From NCBI GenBank assembly GCA_046542315.1, contig JBKHBO010000003.1, forward strand, positions 16,465-80,464: a stretch of DNA of 64,000 nucleotides. Direction: 5' to 3'. Both the position numbers and the translations under genes were made by a program. Source of the stretch: PWPR01 sp046542315. Its GTDB lineage: Bacteria; Bacillota; UBA994; PWPR01. Positions 51,307 to 60,090 of the stretch are shown in pieces; position 1 is the stretch's first letter, and each line of letters starts with the position of its first letter. The notes beneath the pieces are model-generated. The model made no database searches, had not been told where the DNA came from, and was given only the letters and a program-made list of their open reading frames with translations.

Positions 51307-52323
51307 ATGGCAGTTACAATATTTTTAACAATTTTTATATTAGGAATACTCGTCTTGTTTCATGAATTAGGCCATTTTATTGCCGCAAAAGCTTCAGATG
51401 TTTGTGTGCATGAGTTTTCAATTGGTATGGGACCTAAACTAATTAGTAGAGATAGAGGTGAAACTACCTATAGTTTGAGAGCACTACCTATAGGAGGATA
51501 TGTAAGAATGGCTGGTGAAGAACCAGATGATGAACATCATCCACGAGGGTTTGACACTAAAAAGCCTTTTACTAGAATTTTCATTTCAATTGCAGGTGTA
51601 ATAATGAATATCTTACTTGCAATTCTTATTTTTGCAATAGTAGGCTTTATGCAAGGAGTCCCAAGTGAACAGGCTATAGTAGGTGAAGTTATTGAAAATA
51701 CACCAGCTGAAGAAGCAGGCCTGATGCCAGGTGATAAAATAATAGCAATAGATGAATATGAAGTAAATTCATGGGAAGATATAACAAAACATATAAAGCC
51801 AAGTTCGAATCAAGATAGACAGCTTACTATTGAAAGAGACAATCAAGTGATTAATCTGAGCATAACTCCACAAGAAGATGAGGTTACTGGAGAAGGCGTA
51901 ATTGGCATTACCTCTACTTTAGAGAGAGGGAGCCCTTTTAAATCGATAGTAGCAGGTATTGAGCAAGCTTTCTTTATGATTTATATGATTTTTGCAGCTT
52001 TGGGATCAATGATAACAGGTCAAACTGCTGCACAAGGAGCAGGCCCAGTTGGCATAGCTCAAATGGTAGGTGAGATTAGTCGAACAGGTTTGATTAACAC
52101 AATGTCCTTTACAGCGATGTTAAGTTTAAATGTTGGTATTTTTAATGCTTTACCTATACCACCTTTAGATGGCAGTAGAATTTTACTAATTATCATAGAG
52201 GCAATAAGAGGTAAAAAAATTGATCCTAAGAAAGAAAATCTTATATATATTTTTGGATTTGCTTTGCTAATAACTTTAGCAGTAGTAGTTACATATCAGG
52301 ATATTATAAGATTAGGGCAGTAA
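51307..52323 (+). CDS. rseP: Site-2 intramembrane metalloprotease RseP (RasP)
   Basis: Cuts membrane segments of anti-sigma factors and remnant signal peptides. 338 aa. Zinc motif FHELGHFIAA at about residues 18-27 in the first helix, PIGGYVRMAGEE, one PDZ domain (about 125-200, EEAGLMPGDKIIAID), and the second metal motif NALPIPPLDGSR. About four hydrophobic segments. The ribosome site is AGGGAGG. Confidence 0.96.
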   Translation: MAVTIFLTIFILGILVLFHELGHFIAAKASDVCVHEFSIGMGPKLISRDRGETTYSLRALPIGGYVRMAGEEPDDEHHPRGFDTKKPFTRIFISIAGVIMNILLAILIFAIVGFMQGVPSEQAIVGEVIENTPAEEAGLMPGDKIIAIDEYEVNSWEDITKHIKPSSNQDRQLTIERDNQVINLSITPQEDEVTGEGVIGITSTLERGSPFKSIVAGIEQAFFMIYMIFAALGSMITGQTAAQGAGPVGIAQMVGEISRTGLINTMSFTAMLSLNVGIFNALPIPPLDGSRILLIIIEAIRGKKIDPKKENLIYIFGFALLITLAVVVTYQDIIRLGQ

Positions 52324-52324
52324 A

Positions 52325-53383
52325 ATGAATAAAGACATACGAAAAGTAAAAATAGCAGACTTGACTTTTGGTGATGGTAATATTTTAATACAAAGTATGA
52401 CAAATACTAAAACTATAGATATCGAAGCTACATTAAATCAAACAAGGCAGTTATTCACTGCTGGGGCAGACATAGTTAGAATTTCTATCCCTGATATGAA
52501 CTCTGTTAAAGCTCTATCAAATATAAAGCATGAGATAAATAGACCTTTAGTAGCAGATATCCATTTTGATTATAGATTAGCAATAGAATCACTTTTAGCT
52601 GGAGCAGATAAAGTAAGAATAAATCCAGGCAATATTGGCAGCTGGGAAAATGTAATTAAGATATTTGCGATGGCCAAAAAGCTTGATAAATGTGTTAGAG
52701 TCGGTGTTAATAGTGGGTCACTTGAAAAAGATATATTAGAAAAGTATAAACATCCTACAGCAAAAGCACTAGCAGAGTCTGCATTAAAGTATGATAGAAA
52801 ACTTTTAGAAAGTGGTTTTGAAAATTTTGTAGTAAGTATTAAATCTTCTGATGTTATAACAACTATAAGATCAAATAAGATGTTTAGAGAAAAATCAAAT
52901 ACACCTTTACATGTAGGAGTAACTGAAGCAGGTACATTTGTTAGAGGAACTATAAAATCATCAATTGGAATTGGATCTTTGTTACTTGACGGTATAGGAG
53001 AAACTATAAGAGTCTCTCTAACGGCAGATCCTGTCAGAGAGATTGAAGTAGCCAAACTCATCCTTAAGTCGATTGGACTTAGGAAAGAAGGCATAGAAAT
53101 TATAAGTTGCCCAACATGTGCTAGGACAAATGGTGATCTGATTGATATAGTCACTAAAGTAGAAGAAGTCGTAGGCCAAAAACAAGATAATTTAAAGATT
53201 GCAATTATGGGATGTGTAGTTAATGGCCCTGGAGAAGCAAGAGAGGCTGACATAGGACTTGCTTTAGGAAAAGTAAAAGGCGTTTTATTCAAAAAAGGCG
53301 AAGTAGTAACAACTGTACATGCTAATGATTATTTGGATGTTATTTTAAAAGAAATAGATAAAATGACTACCGCTAATAACTAG
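52325..53383 (+). CDS. ispG: (E)-4-hydroxy-3-methylbut-2-enyl-diphosphate synthase (flavodoxin)
   Basis: Penultimate step of the MEP pathway, with a 4Fe-4S cluster. 352 aa. ILIQSMTNTKT, PLVADIHFDYRLA, KVRINPGNIG, and the cluster ligands in SCPTCARTNGD and MGCVVNGPGEARE. The start codon follows rseP by one nt. Unlike Bacillus, proS and polC do not follow; the next gene is rimP, after a promoter and a terminator. Confidence 0.97.
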   Translation: MNKDIRKVKIADLTFGDGNILIQSMTNTKTIDIEATLNQTRQLFTAGADIVRISIPDMNSVKALSNIKHEINRPLVADIHFDYRLAIESLLAGADKVRINPGNIGSWENVIKIFAMAKKLDKCVRVGVNSGSLEKDILEKYKHPTAKALAESALKYDRKLLESGFENFVVSIKSSDVITTIRSNKMFREKSNTPLHVGVTEAGTFVRGTIKSSIGIGSLLLDGIGETIRVSLTADPVREIEVAKLILKSIGLRKEGIEIISCPTCARTNGDLIDIVTKVEEVVGQKQDNLKIAIMGCVVNGPGEAREADIGLALGKVKGVLFKKGEVVTTVHANDYLDVILKEIDKMTTANN

Positions 53384-53384
53384 C

Positions 53385-53413
53385 TTGCAAGATACTCACT
53401 TTTTTGATAAGAT
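53385..53413 (+). promoter_or_regulatory. Promoter ahead of rimP-nusA-infB
   Basis: TTGCAA (53385-53390), 17-nt spacer, TAAGAT (53408-53413), just past the ispG stop codon. Predicted start about 53420, so the transcript meets the terminator at 53438 almost at once. Confidence 0.6.
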
Positions 53414-53437
53414 AGCTTTAGGTGTTTATAGTTATTG

Positions 53438-53465
53438 AAAAAGAGTGGGTCGGCCCACTCTTTTT
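53438..53465 (+). terminator. Terminator between ispG and rimP, possibly an attenuator
   Basis: AAAAAGAGTGGG (53438-53449), loop TCGG, CCCACTCTTTTT (53454-53465). The T-tract is short and followed by ACTG. It ends the ispG operon and also lies in the leader of the promoter at 53385-53413. Confidence 0.88.
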
Positions 53466-53493
53466 ACTGTTATATATCAAGGAGTTATGTAAA

Positions 53494-53958
53494 ATGAAGA
53501 AAAAAGAGGCAATTACTTTAATATCAGCAAAAGCTAGAGAATTAGCTAAAGAAAACAATGTAGAGTTTTTTAATATTGAAACAATTCAAAAAGGTGGAAG
53601 CTTAATTGTAAGTATTAGAGTTTACAGTGAAGACGGCATAGATCATGAAACTTGTTATTCAATACATCAAAAATTGGATGAGTATTTAGACGAGATAGAT
53701 CCATTTGAAGAAAGTTATTTTCTTGAAGTCTCATCACCAGGACTTGATGCCAAGCTAAATGATACTCATACATTAAATCTGAGTATAGGAAAAGAAGTAG
53801 AGTTTAGAACCTATGTAGCAGGAGAAACTTGGCCAAAAAGCGGCGTCGGAATTTTGACTGAAGTTGATGATGAGAATATTATTGTCGTCAATGGTGCGGA
53901 AACTTATAAGATTGATAGAAAAATAATCTCATCTATAAGACTGCATTTTAGTTTTTAG
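53494..53958 (+). CDS. rimP: Ribosome maturation factor RimP
   Basis: Needed for 30S assembly. 154 aa. Two-domain protein: N-terminal ferredoxin-like fold with GGSLIVSIRVYSEDGIDHE and YFLEVSSPGLDA as the family signature, and C-terminal SH3-like part. ATG 53494 follows AAGGAG; an in-frame extension to 53422 would span the terminator. First gene of rimP-nusA-rnpM-infB. Confidence 0.94.
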   Translation: MKKKEAITLISAKARELAKENNVEFFNIETIQKGGSLIVSIRVYSEDGIDHETCYSIHQKLDEYLDEIDPFEESYFLEVSSPGLDAKLNDTHTLNLSIGKEVEFRTYVAGETWPKSGVGILTEVDDENIIVVNGAETYKIDRKIISSIRLHFSF

Positions 53959-53971
53959 GAGGGAGATAATT

Positions 53972-55039
53972 TTGAATAAAGAATTTATAAAAGCAATAAG
54001 AGATTTGAGTGAAAACAAAGGTATAGATGCAGAAATACTCTATGAAGCAGTAAAAACTGCTTTAGCAAAAAGCTATACAGAGAGACATGGCAATGAAGCT
54101 GATATTGACATTCAAATCAATGTAGATAATGGCGAAGTAAAAGCATTTAGAAGATACATAGTAGTAGATGAAGTCGAAGACTCTGAAAAAGAAATGAGTC
54201 TGGAAAAGGCTAAGGAAATAAGAAAAGAAGCAAAAATAGGTGATGTTATAAATGTAGACATAACTACAAAAGATTTTGCCAGAAAATCTGCAAGAGCTGC
54301 TAAGCAAATGGTGGTTCAGAAAATAAGGGAAGCAGAAAAAACAGCTATATTTGACAAATTTATTGATAAGACAGATGATATAATTACTGAAACTCTTTAT
54401 AGAACAGATGGAAGAAATTTTTATGTAGACTTGGGTAATACAGAAGCAATATTACCACAGACTGAACAAATAGAAAATGAGCACTATCGAGTAAATAAGA
54501 GAATGAAGTTCTACATTGCAGAAGTTAAGAAAAGTAATAAAGAACCTCAAATTGTAATATCAAGAACTCATCCTGGACTTATTAAAAGGCTATTTGAACT
54601 AGAAGTTCCTGAAGTTTTTAACGGAATTGTTGAGATTAAATCAATTGCAAGAGAAGCAGGCAGTAGGACAAAGATAAGTGTCCATTCAAGTGATGAAAAT
54701 GTAGATCCAGTAGGTGCATGCGTAGGGCCAAGAGGTACACGGGTACAAGCTATTGTCAATGAATTGAATGGCGAAAAAATAGATGTCGTAGAATGGGATG
54801 AAAGTCCAGAGAAATATGTAAAAAATGCTTTATGCCCATCACAAGTTTTAAATGTAGTGATTGAAGAGGAAGATGAAAGAAAAGCAAATGTAGTAGTACC
54901 AGATAATCAACTTTCCTTAGCTATAGGCAAGGATGGACAAAATGCAAGGTTAGCTGCTAGGTTAACATCTTGGAAAATTGATATTAAGAGCGCCAGTCAA
55001 GCAGGTTTTTCTAATGAGGAGGATACTAGTGAAAGATAG
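53972..55039 (+). CDS. nusA: Transcription termination/antitermination factor NusA
   Basis: Binds RNA polymerase, promotes pausing and hairpin termination. 355 aa, the form without the C-terminal acidic repeats, as usual in Firmicutes. N-terminal RNAP-binding domain, S1 domain with VDLGNTEAILP, and two KH domains (VGACVGPRGTRVQAIVNEL and LAIGKDGQNARLAARLT). Start TTG 53972 after AGGAGGGAG. Overlaps the next gene by 11 nt. Confidence 0.97.
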   Translation: MNKEFIKAIRDLSENKGIDAEILYEAVKTALAKSYTERHGNEADIDIQINVDNGEVKAFRRYIVVDEVEDSEKEMSLEKAKEIRKEAKIGDVINVDITTKDFARKSARAAKQMVVQKIREAEKTAIFDKFIDKTDDIITETLYRTDGRNFYVDLGNTEAILPQTEQIENEHYRVNKRMKFYIAEVKKSNKEPQIVISRTHPGLIKRLFELEVPEVFNGIVEIKSIAREAGSRTKISVHSSDENVDPVGACVGPRGTRVQAIVNELNGEKIDVVEWDESPEKYVKNALCPSQVLNVVIEEEDERKANVVVPDNQLSLAIGKDGQNARLAARLTSWKIDIKSASQAGFSNEEDTSER

Positions 55040-55289
55040 GAAAAAGCCTCAAAGGATGTGTGTGGCTTGTCGGGAAAAGAAGGACAAGTTTGATCTCGTT
55101 AGAGTGGTTAAAACTCCTGATGGAGAAGTAGTGATAGAAAAAGATAAAAGAGTTAATGGTAGAGGAGCTTATCTATGTCACAAAACAGAATGCATAGATA
55201 AAGCAAACAAAACTAAATCTTTAGATAAAGCACTAAACATCAAAGTACCACTAGAAATATATGATGAATTAAAAAAAATGATAGAGTAA
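55029..55289 (+). CDS. rnpM: RNase P modulator RnpM (YlxR)
   Basis: 86 aa, YlxR family, shown in Bacillus to bind the RNase P RNA and lower its activity. QRMCVACREKK, DLVRVVKTPDGEV, GRGAYLCHK are the family motifs. The start is GTG 55029, with GAGGAGG 7 nt upstream and inside nusA; this gives the KDRKKPQRMC N-terminus. The L7Ae-like gene (ylxQ) that often follows is absent. Confidence 0.92.
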   Translation: MKDRKKPQRMCVACREKKDKFDLVRVVKTPDGEVVIEKDKRVNGRGAYLCHKTECIDKANKTKSLDKALNIKVPLEIYDELKKMIE

Positions 55290-55333
55290 GTTAAAAGTAT
55301 CGACCCCAAAAGAAAATTGCGGAGGTGTAATTA

Positions 55334-57649
55334 TTGAAAAAAGTTAGAGTATATGAAATAGCAAAAGAATTTAATATTAAAAGTAAAGAGTTGGTAGACG
55401 CACTAAATCAGGTGGGTATCGAAGTAAGTAGTCACATGAGTTCACTTGAGGCGGATGTTGCAAATCAAATTAGATCAATGTTAAAGCAGACACAATTAGG
55501 CAAAAACAATGTTGAACAAAAAGAAAACGATATAAAGGAAGCTAAAGAAGATAAAGTGAAAGTAAATACAGCAGAGAAGCAACCAAAAGAAGAAGTTACA
55601 AAAGAAGAAAAGCAATCAAAGAGCCAGCCTAAACAAGTTGATAAGGTTGAAACCAAAGAAGAAAAAGAAAAGAAAGCTAAGGCTTTAGAATTGTTGAAGT
55701 CTGCTGAAAAAGAAATTCCAGAAGTGATTCCAGAAGAAATGAAGAGTGACTACACTATAATCAAACATAGTGAAAGTGTAGAGGAAATCTGGGAGCAAGA
55801 AATTGAGAAAGAGAAGATCAAATCTGCTCGAAGAAGACCAAAGAAAAATAAAAGAGATCGTTCAGATGATAGACAGCAATATGTTGAAAGACCTCAAGAG
55901 ATTGAAATACCAGAATACATAACAGTAGGCGAACTAGCAAAAGCAATGGCAATAGATCCAAATGAGCTAATTGCTCAGCTTATGAATTTAGGAGTAATGG
56001 CTGCAATAAATCAGCCTGTAGATCCAGAAGCTGCTATTGTTATTGGAGAAGAGCTTGGTATTACAGTAAATATAAAAAAAGAAGAGAAAGAAGAAACTAT
56101 AATTGAGCCAACAGCCGATCCAGAATTACTAGAGGAAAGACCTCCAATAGTAACTGTAATGGGGCATGTTGACCATGGAAAAACTTCTTTACTTGACCAA
56201 ATTAGAAACTCAAGGGTTATTGCAACAGAAGCTGGTGGAATTACACAGCATATAGGCGCATATCAAACAGAAGTTAATAATAAAAAGATTACATTTTTAG
56301 ATACACCAGGTCACGCAGCTTTTACAGAAATGCGTTCACGTGGTGCAAGAGTAACTGATATTGTTATCCTAGTTGTAGCTGCAGATGATGGCATAATGCC
56401 ACAGACCACGGAAGCTATTAATCACTCAAAAGCAGCTGATGTTCCAATTGTTGTAGCTATCAACAAATGTGATTTACCTAGTGCTAATCCTGATAGGGTT
56501 AAACAAGAACTCACTAAATATGATTTAGTACCAGAAGAGTGGGGCGGAGACACAATTTGTGTAGAAATCTCTGCCTTGACAGGAGATAACATACCTGAAT
56601 TATTAGAAGCGGTTTTACTATTAGCTGAAATGAATGAATTGAAAGCTAATCCGACAGCCTTAGCTCAAGGAACAGTAATTGAGTCAAACATCGAAAAAGG
56701 TTATGGAAGAGTAGCAACAGTTATTGTTCAAAACGGAACACTTCGTAAAAGTGAGTCAGTTGTTGTAGGTAATTACTATGGTAAAATTAAGACTATTGTT
56801 AGTGATAAGGGTAAAAGAATAAAAAGTGCAGGACCATCGACTCCAATAGTAATTTCAGGATTGGACGGACTTCCTGAACCTGGAGATATTTTAACAGCTT
56901 ATGAAGATGATAGAGAAGCTAAAGATATCGCTGAACAAAAACAGCAAAAAGCTCGCCAGATAGAATTAAGAGCTAAATCATCACGTATGACATTAGATGA
57001 TCTTGTAGCACAAATGCAAGATGATAGAGAGTCTCATACATTAAATATTATTGTTAAAGGTGATGTGCAAGGGTCAGTAGAAGCAATCAAAGGATCATTA
57101 GCACACCTAAATGAAAAAGATACAAGAATCAAGTTTGAAGTGATACATAGTGGTGTAGGATCTGTAAATGAAACAGATGTTATGCTTGCAGCAGCATCAG
57201 ATGCTTTAGTTCTTGGATTTAATGTTAACGCAGATGGATCAGCTAAATCATCAGCAGAAGAAGAGTCTGTTGAGATGAGATTCTATAGTGTTATATATAA
57301 CTTGTTAGAAGACTTGGAGGCAATAGGTAAGGGAATGCTTGATCCGATATTTGAAGAAATTAATATTGGAACTGCAAAAGTAAGAGCTACTTTTAAGGTA
57401 CCAAGAATTGGTACAATCGCTGGTTGTTATGTGACACAAGGCACAATTAAAAGAAATGCTATTGTTAAACTATACAGAGACGGCTCCTTAATCTATGAAG
57501 GTAAAATTTCATCACTAAAAAGATTCCAGGATGATGTTAGAGAAGTGGCCTCAGGCTATGAGTGTGGAATTGGTTTAGAAAACTTTAATGATATAAAAGA
57601 AGAAGATATCATTGAAGCTTATATAATGAAAGAAAAACCAGGCGAGTAA
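55334..57649 (+). CDS. infB: Translation initiation factor IF-2
   Basis: Initiator-tRNA GTPase, 771 aa. N-terminal IF2_N motif (VRVYEIAKEFNIKSKELVDAL), then a highly charged Lys/Glu linker (about 55-180), a second IF2_N domain (ITVGELAKAMAIDPNELI), G domain with VMGHVDHGKTSLLD, DTPGHAAFTEMRSRGA and NKCDLP, then domains II-IV. Start TTG 55334 after GGAGGTG. Two internal Met codons could give shorter forms but nothing shows their use. Confidence 0.97.
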   Translation: MKKVRVYEIAKEFNIKSKELVDALNQVGIEVSSHMSSLEADVANQIRSMLKQTQLGKNNVEQKENDIKEAKEDKVKVNTAEKQPKEEVTKEEKQSKSQPKQVDKVETKEEKEKKAKALELLKSAEKEIPEVIPEEMKSDYTIIKHSESVEEIWEQEIEKEKIKSARRRPKKNKRDRSDDRQQYVERPQEIEIPEYITVGELAKAMAIDPNELIAQLMNLGVMAAINQPVDPEAAIVIGEELGITVNIKKEEKEETIIEPTADPELLEERPPIVTVMGHVDHGKTSLLDQIRNSRVIATEAGGITQHIGAYQTEVNNKKITFLDTPGHAAFTEMRSRGARVTDIVILVVAADDGIMPQTTEAINHSKAADVPIVVAINKCDLPSANPDRVKQELTKYDLVPEEWGGDTICVEISALTGDNIPELLEAVLLLAEMNELKANPTALAQGTVIESNIEKGYGRVATVIVQNGTLRKSESVVVGNYYGKIKTIVSDKGKRIKSAGPSTPIVISGLDGLPEPGDILTAYEDDREAKDIAEQKQQKARQIELRAKSSRMTLDDLVAQMQDDRESHTLNIIVKGDVQGSVEAIKGSLAHLNEKDTRIKFEVIHSGVGSVNETDVMLAAASDALVLGFNVNADGSAKSSAEEESVEMRFYSVIYNLLEDLEAIGKGMLDPIFEEINIGTAKVRATFKVPRIGTIAGCYVTQGTIKRNAIVKLYRDGSLIYEGKISSLKRFQDDVREVASGYECGIGLENFNDIKEEDIIEAYIMKEKPGE

Positions 57650-57921
57650 TGTATCGAGTAGTTTCTGTTAAAATATATATCCCACAAGCATATTCATTAA
57701 AAGATAAAAGACAGGTTCTAAGATCTATTATCGATAAATGCAAACGGTTAAATGTAAGTATAGCTGAAACCAAAGATAATGAAAAATGGAATTATGGTGA
57801 GCTTACATTTGCAGCTGTCAGCAATACTGGAAAACATTTACAACAAATGATAGATAAAGTGATAGATATTATTGAGCAAGACTTCAGAGTGCAAATGCTT
57901 GATAAAAAAATATTAATATAA
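57649..57921 (+). CDS. DUF503 family protein (YlxP-like)
   Basis: 90 aa. YRVVSVKIYIPQAYSLKDKRQVLRSII fits the DUF503 family (cited here by its parts IPQAYSLKDKR), whose gene regularly lies between infB and rbfA. A role in ribosome maturation is suspected but unproven. The ATG overlaps the infB stop by one base. Confidence 0.88.
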   Translation: MYRVVSVKIYIPQAYSLKDKRQVLRSIIDKCKRLNVSIAETKDNEKWNYGELTFAAVSNTGKHLQQMIDKVIDIIEQDFRVQMLDKKILI

Positions 57922-57932
57922 GGGGCTTTAAA

Positions 57933-58283
57933 ATGACTAATTATAGAGTTAATCAACAACAGTCTAGAGTAAAAAAAATTATAAGCCATCTTTTACAAAA
58001 CGATGTGAAAGACCCAAGGATTGGATTTATCTCTATTACTGGAGTAGACCTAACAAAAGATCTTAGTGAATGCAAGGTATATTTTTCTGTATTAAATGGA
58101 GAAGAAAAATTAGAAGAAACGAAAGAAGCACTTAAATCAGCTTCAGGATACCTTAGAAAGCAAGTTGCAGCAAAGGCAAATCTTAGGAGAACTCCTGCTT
58201 TAGAATTTATTTATGATGATTCTCTTGCATATGGAGCAAAAATCGATAGGTTGCTTAAGGAAGTTGAAAATGAAAAAGAATGA
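57933..58283 (+). CDS. rbfA: Ribosome-binding factor A
   Basis: 30S maturation factor. 116 aa with the KH-like fold: RVNQQQSRVKKIISHLLQNDVKDPRIGFISI (partial), VDLTKDLSECKVYFSVL, and RRTPALEFIYDDSLAYGAKID. Overlaps nrnA by 14 nt. Confidence 0.95.
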   Translation: MTNYRVNQQQSRVKKIISHLLQNDVKDPRIGFISITGVDLTKDLSECKVYFSVLNGEEKLEETKEALKSASGYLRKQVAAKANLRRTPALEFIYDDSLAYGAKIDRLLKEVENEKE

Positions 58284-59241
58284 GTTTAATTCATTTGTTG
58301 TTGAATATGATTCGTTCTTAGTATGCTCACATGAGACCCCAGATGCTGATGCGCTGGGGTCATCAATAGCATTAGCAATTTATTTGAAAATTTTGGGTAA
58401 AGATGCAGAGTATTTATTGAGCGATGAGATTCCTATTAATCTAGAGTTTTTAATTAACAAACCTCTGAGTGTTACAAAAGAAACCTTAATCAAATCAAAA
58501 TACCAAGCCATTATTGTTCTAGATAGTTCAAACTTAAGAAGAACACCTTTAAATCAAGAGAATAAGATATGGAACTTGCCAATATTAAACATTGACCACC
58601 ATCCTGATAATGATAGGTTTGGTGATATTAACATTTTAAATTTTACTGCATCATCAACAGGTGAAATTCTTTATAATTTATTTGATAAGTATATGATTGA
58701 TAAAGATATAGCAAAGCAGCTGTATGCAGCTATTGTAGGAGATACAGGAGGGTTCAAGCACTCTAATACTTCAGCTATAATAATGAGAGTAGCAGCAGAT
58801 TTAATGGAGTATGAGTTTAATTCATATGAGATAAAAAGCAAGATTTTAGATTTCAGAACTAAAAATGCTTTTGCTTTAGTTTCTGATGCTATTTCTAATG
58901 TAAAAATTTTTGAAAAATTTGTCATTATGACAGTAAATAGAGAAATAATTAAAAAATATAATTTAAAACCTACTGAATATCCAGAGCTGGTCAACTATAT
59001 TAGAGGAATAGAAGGAACTTATGTAGCAATAGTATTTACTGAGGTTTACGATAATAATGTAAAGATAAGTTTTAGAAGCATACCCCCAGTTGACATCTCA
59101 ATTGTAGCAAGGACTTTTGGCGGTGGTGGCCATAAGTATGCATCTGGCTGTCAGATGAATGGAGAGTTTAGTGAGATTATAACAAAAGTTTGTAATTTTA
59201 CACAAGAATATCTTGAAGGGCTGGATTTAGAGATTGATTAA
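58270..59241 (+). CDS. nrnA: DHH family bifunctional oligoribonuclease/PAP phosphatase NrnA
   Basis: Degrades very short RNAs and pAp. 323 aa. DHH domain with HETPDADALGSSIAL, VLDSSNLRR, the name-giving DHH in NIDHHPDNDRFG, and GDTGGFKHSNTS; the C-terminal DHHA1 domain has FRSIPPVDISIVARTFGGGGHKYASGC (cited as FGGGGHKYASGC). ATG 58270 chosen over in-frame 58213. Placed between rbfA and truB as in many Firmicutes. Confidence 0.93.
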   Translation: MKKNEFNSFVVEYDSFLVCSHETPDADALGSSIALAIYLKILGKDAEYLLSDEIPINLEFLINKPLSVTKETLIKSKYQAIIVLDSSNLRRTPLNQENKIWNLPILNIDHHPDNDRFGDINILNFTASSTGEILYNLFDKYMIDKDIAKQLYAAIVGDTGGFKHSNTSAIIMRVAADLMEYEFNSYEIKSKILDFRTKNAFALVSDAISNVKIFEKFVIMTVNREIIKKYNLKPTEYPELVNYIRGIEGTYVAIVFTEVYDNNVKISFRSIPPVDISIVARTFGGGGHKYASGCQMNGEFSEIITKVCNFTQEYLEGLDLEID

Positions 59242-60076
59242 TGGAATTGTTTCAATAATAAAACCACCTGGGATATCTTCTCATGATGTAGTATCAAGGG
59301 TGAGAAAAAAACTAAATACTAGGAAAGTTGGACATGCAGGAACTTTAGATCCAGGTGCAGCAGGAGTGATGGTTTTAGGCGTAAACAAAGGCACAAGATT
59401 GCTTGAGTATGTTCAAAACTACAAAAAAGTGTATAGAGCTGAAATTACATTGGGATATGAAACCGAAACGGGCGACTTGTTTAGTGAAATTACGAAGCAA
59501 AAGCAAATAGAATCTTTAACAGAAGAACAATGGAAAGATCTGCTCAATTCTTTTATTGGCAAACAACTACAAACACCACCTATGACTTCAGCTATAAAAA
59601 TGGACGGTGTTAGACTATATGAGTTAGCTAGAAAAGGCGAAAGTGTTGAAAGGGAAAAGAGATCTATAGAAATATTCTCAATTAAACTAGTAGAACTCTT
59701 AAAAGAGAGCATCATAATTGATGTAATGTGCTCAAGTGGTACATATGTCAGGGTTTTATGCGAAGATATTGCTAGAAAGAGCAATAATTATGGAGTTATG
59801 TCATTTTTGCTTAGAAAATCAATAGGTCCTTTTAGTTTAGACAATTCCAATATGTTAGATGAAAATATAGAGATAAAACCTATGAGTCAAGCAGTAGAGC
59901 CTATGGAATCTTTAATACTGGAAGAGAAGCAATTAGAGGATATAAAGCATGGTAGGGCTTTACCTAGCGAGAAGAAGTTTAATGATAATATTGCTTTAAT
60001 ATCTAAAGAAAGTGAATTAGTAGCTATAGCATATTATGAGAATGAATTGATAAAGCCTAAAAAGGTTTTTATATAA
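59234..60076 (+). CDS. truB: tRNA pseudouridine(55) synthase
   Basis: Makes pseudouridine 55 in the T-loop. 280 aa. GIVSIIKPPGISSHDVV, the catalytic Asp in VGHAGTLDPGAAGVM, YRAEITLGYETETGD, TPPMTSAIKMDGVRLYELARKGE (in part) and CSSGTYVRVLCEDI. Start is TTG 59234, which overlaps nrnA by 8 nt. Confidence 0.96.
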   Translation: MINGIVSIIKPPGISSHDVVSRVRKKLNTRKVGHAGTLDPGAAGVMVLGVNKGTRLLEYVQNYKKVYRAEITLGYETETGDLFSEITKQKQIESLTEEQWKDLLNSFIGKQLQTPPMTSAIKMDGVRLYELARKGESVEREKRSIEIFSIKLVELLKESIIIDVMCSSGTYVRVLCEDIARKSNNYGVMSFLLRKSIGPFSLDNSNMLDENIEIKPMSQAVEPMESLILEEKQLEDIKHGRALPSEKKFNDNIALISKESELVAIAYYENELIKPKKVFI

Positions 60077-60090
60077 TAACGAGGGAAGCT

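Noticed and set aside
52570..53292. Minus-strand frame of 240 codons opposite ispG
   Set aside because: Low-complexity Ser/Leu/Pro-rich shadow of a well-supported ispG, with no ribosome site or family match.
60077..60090. FMN riboswitch before ribF
   Set aside because: The gap to truB is only 14 nt, so there is no room for the aptamer.
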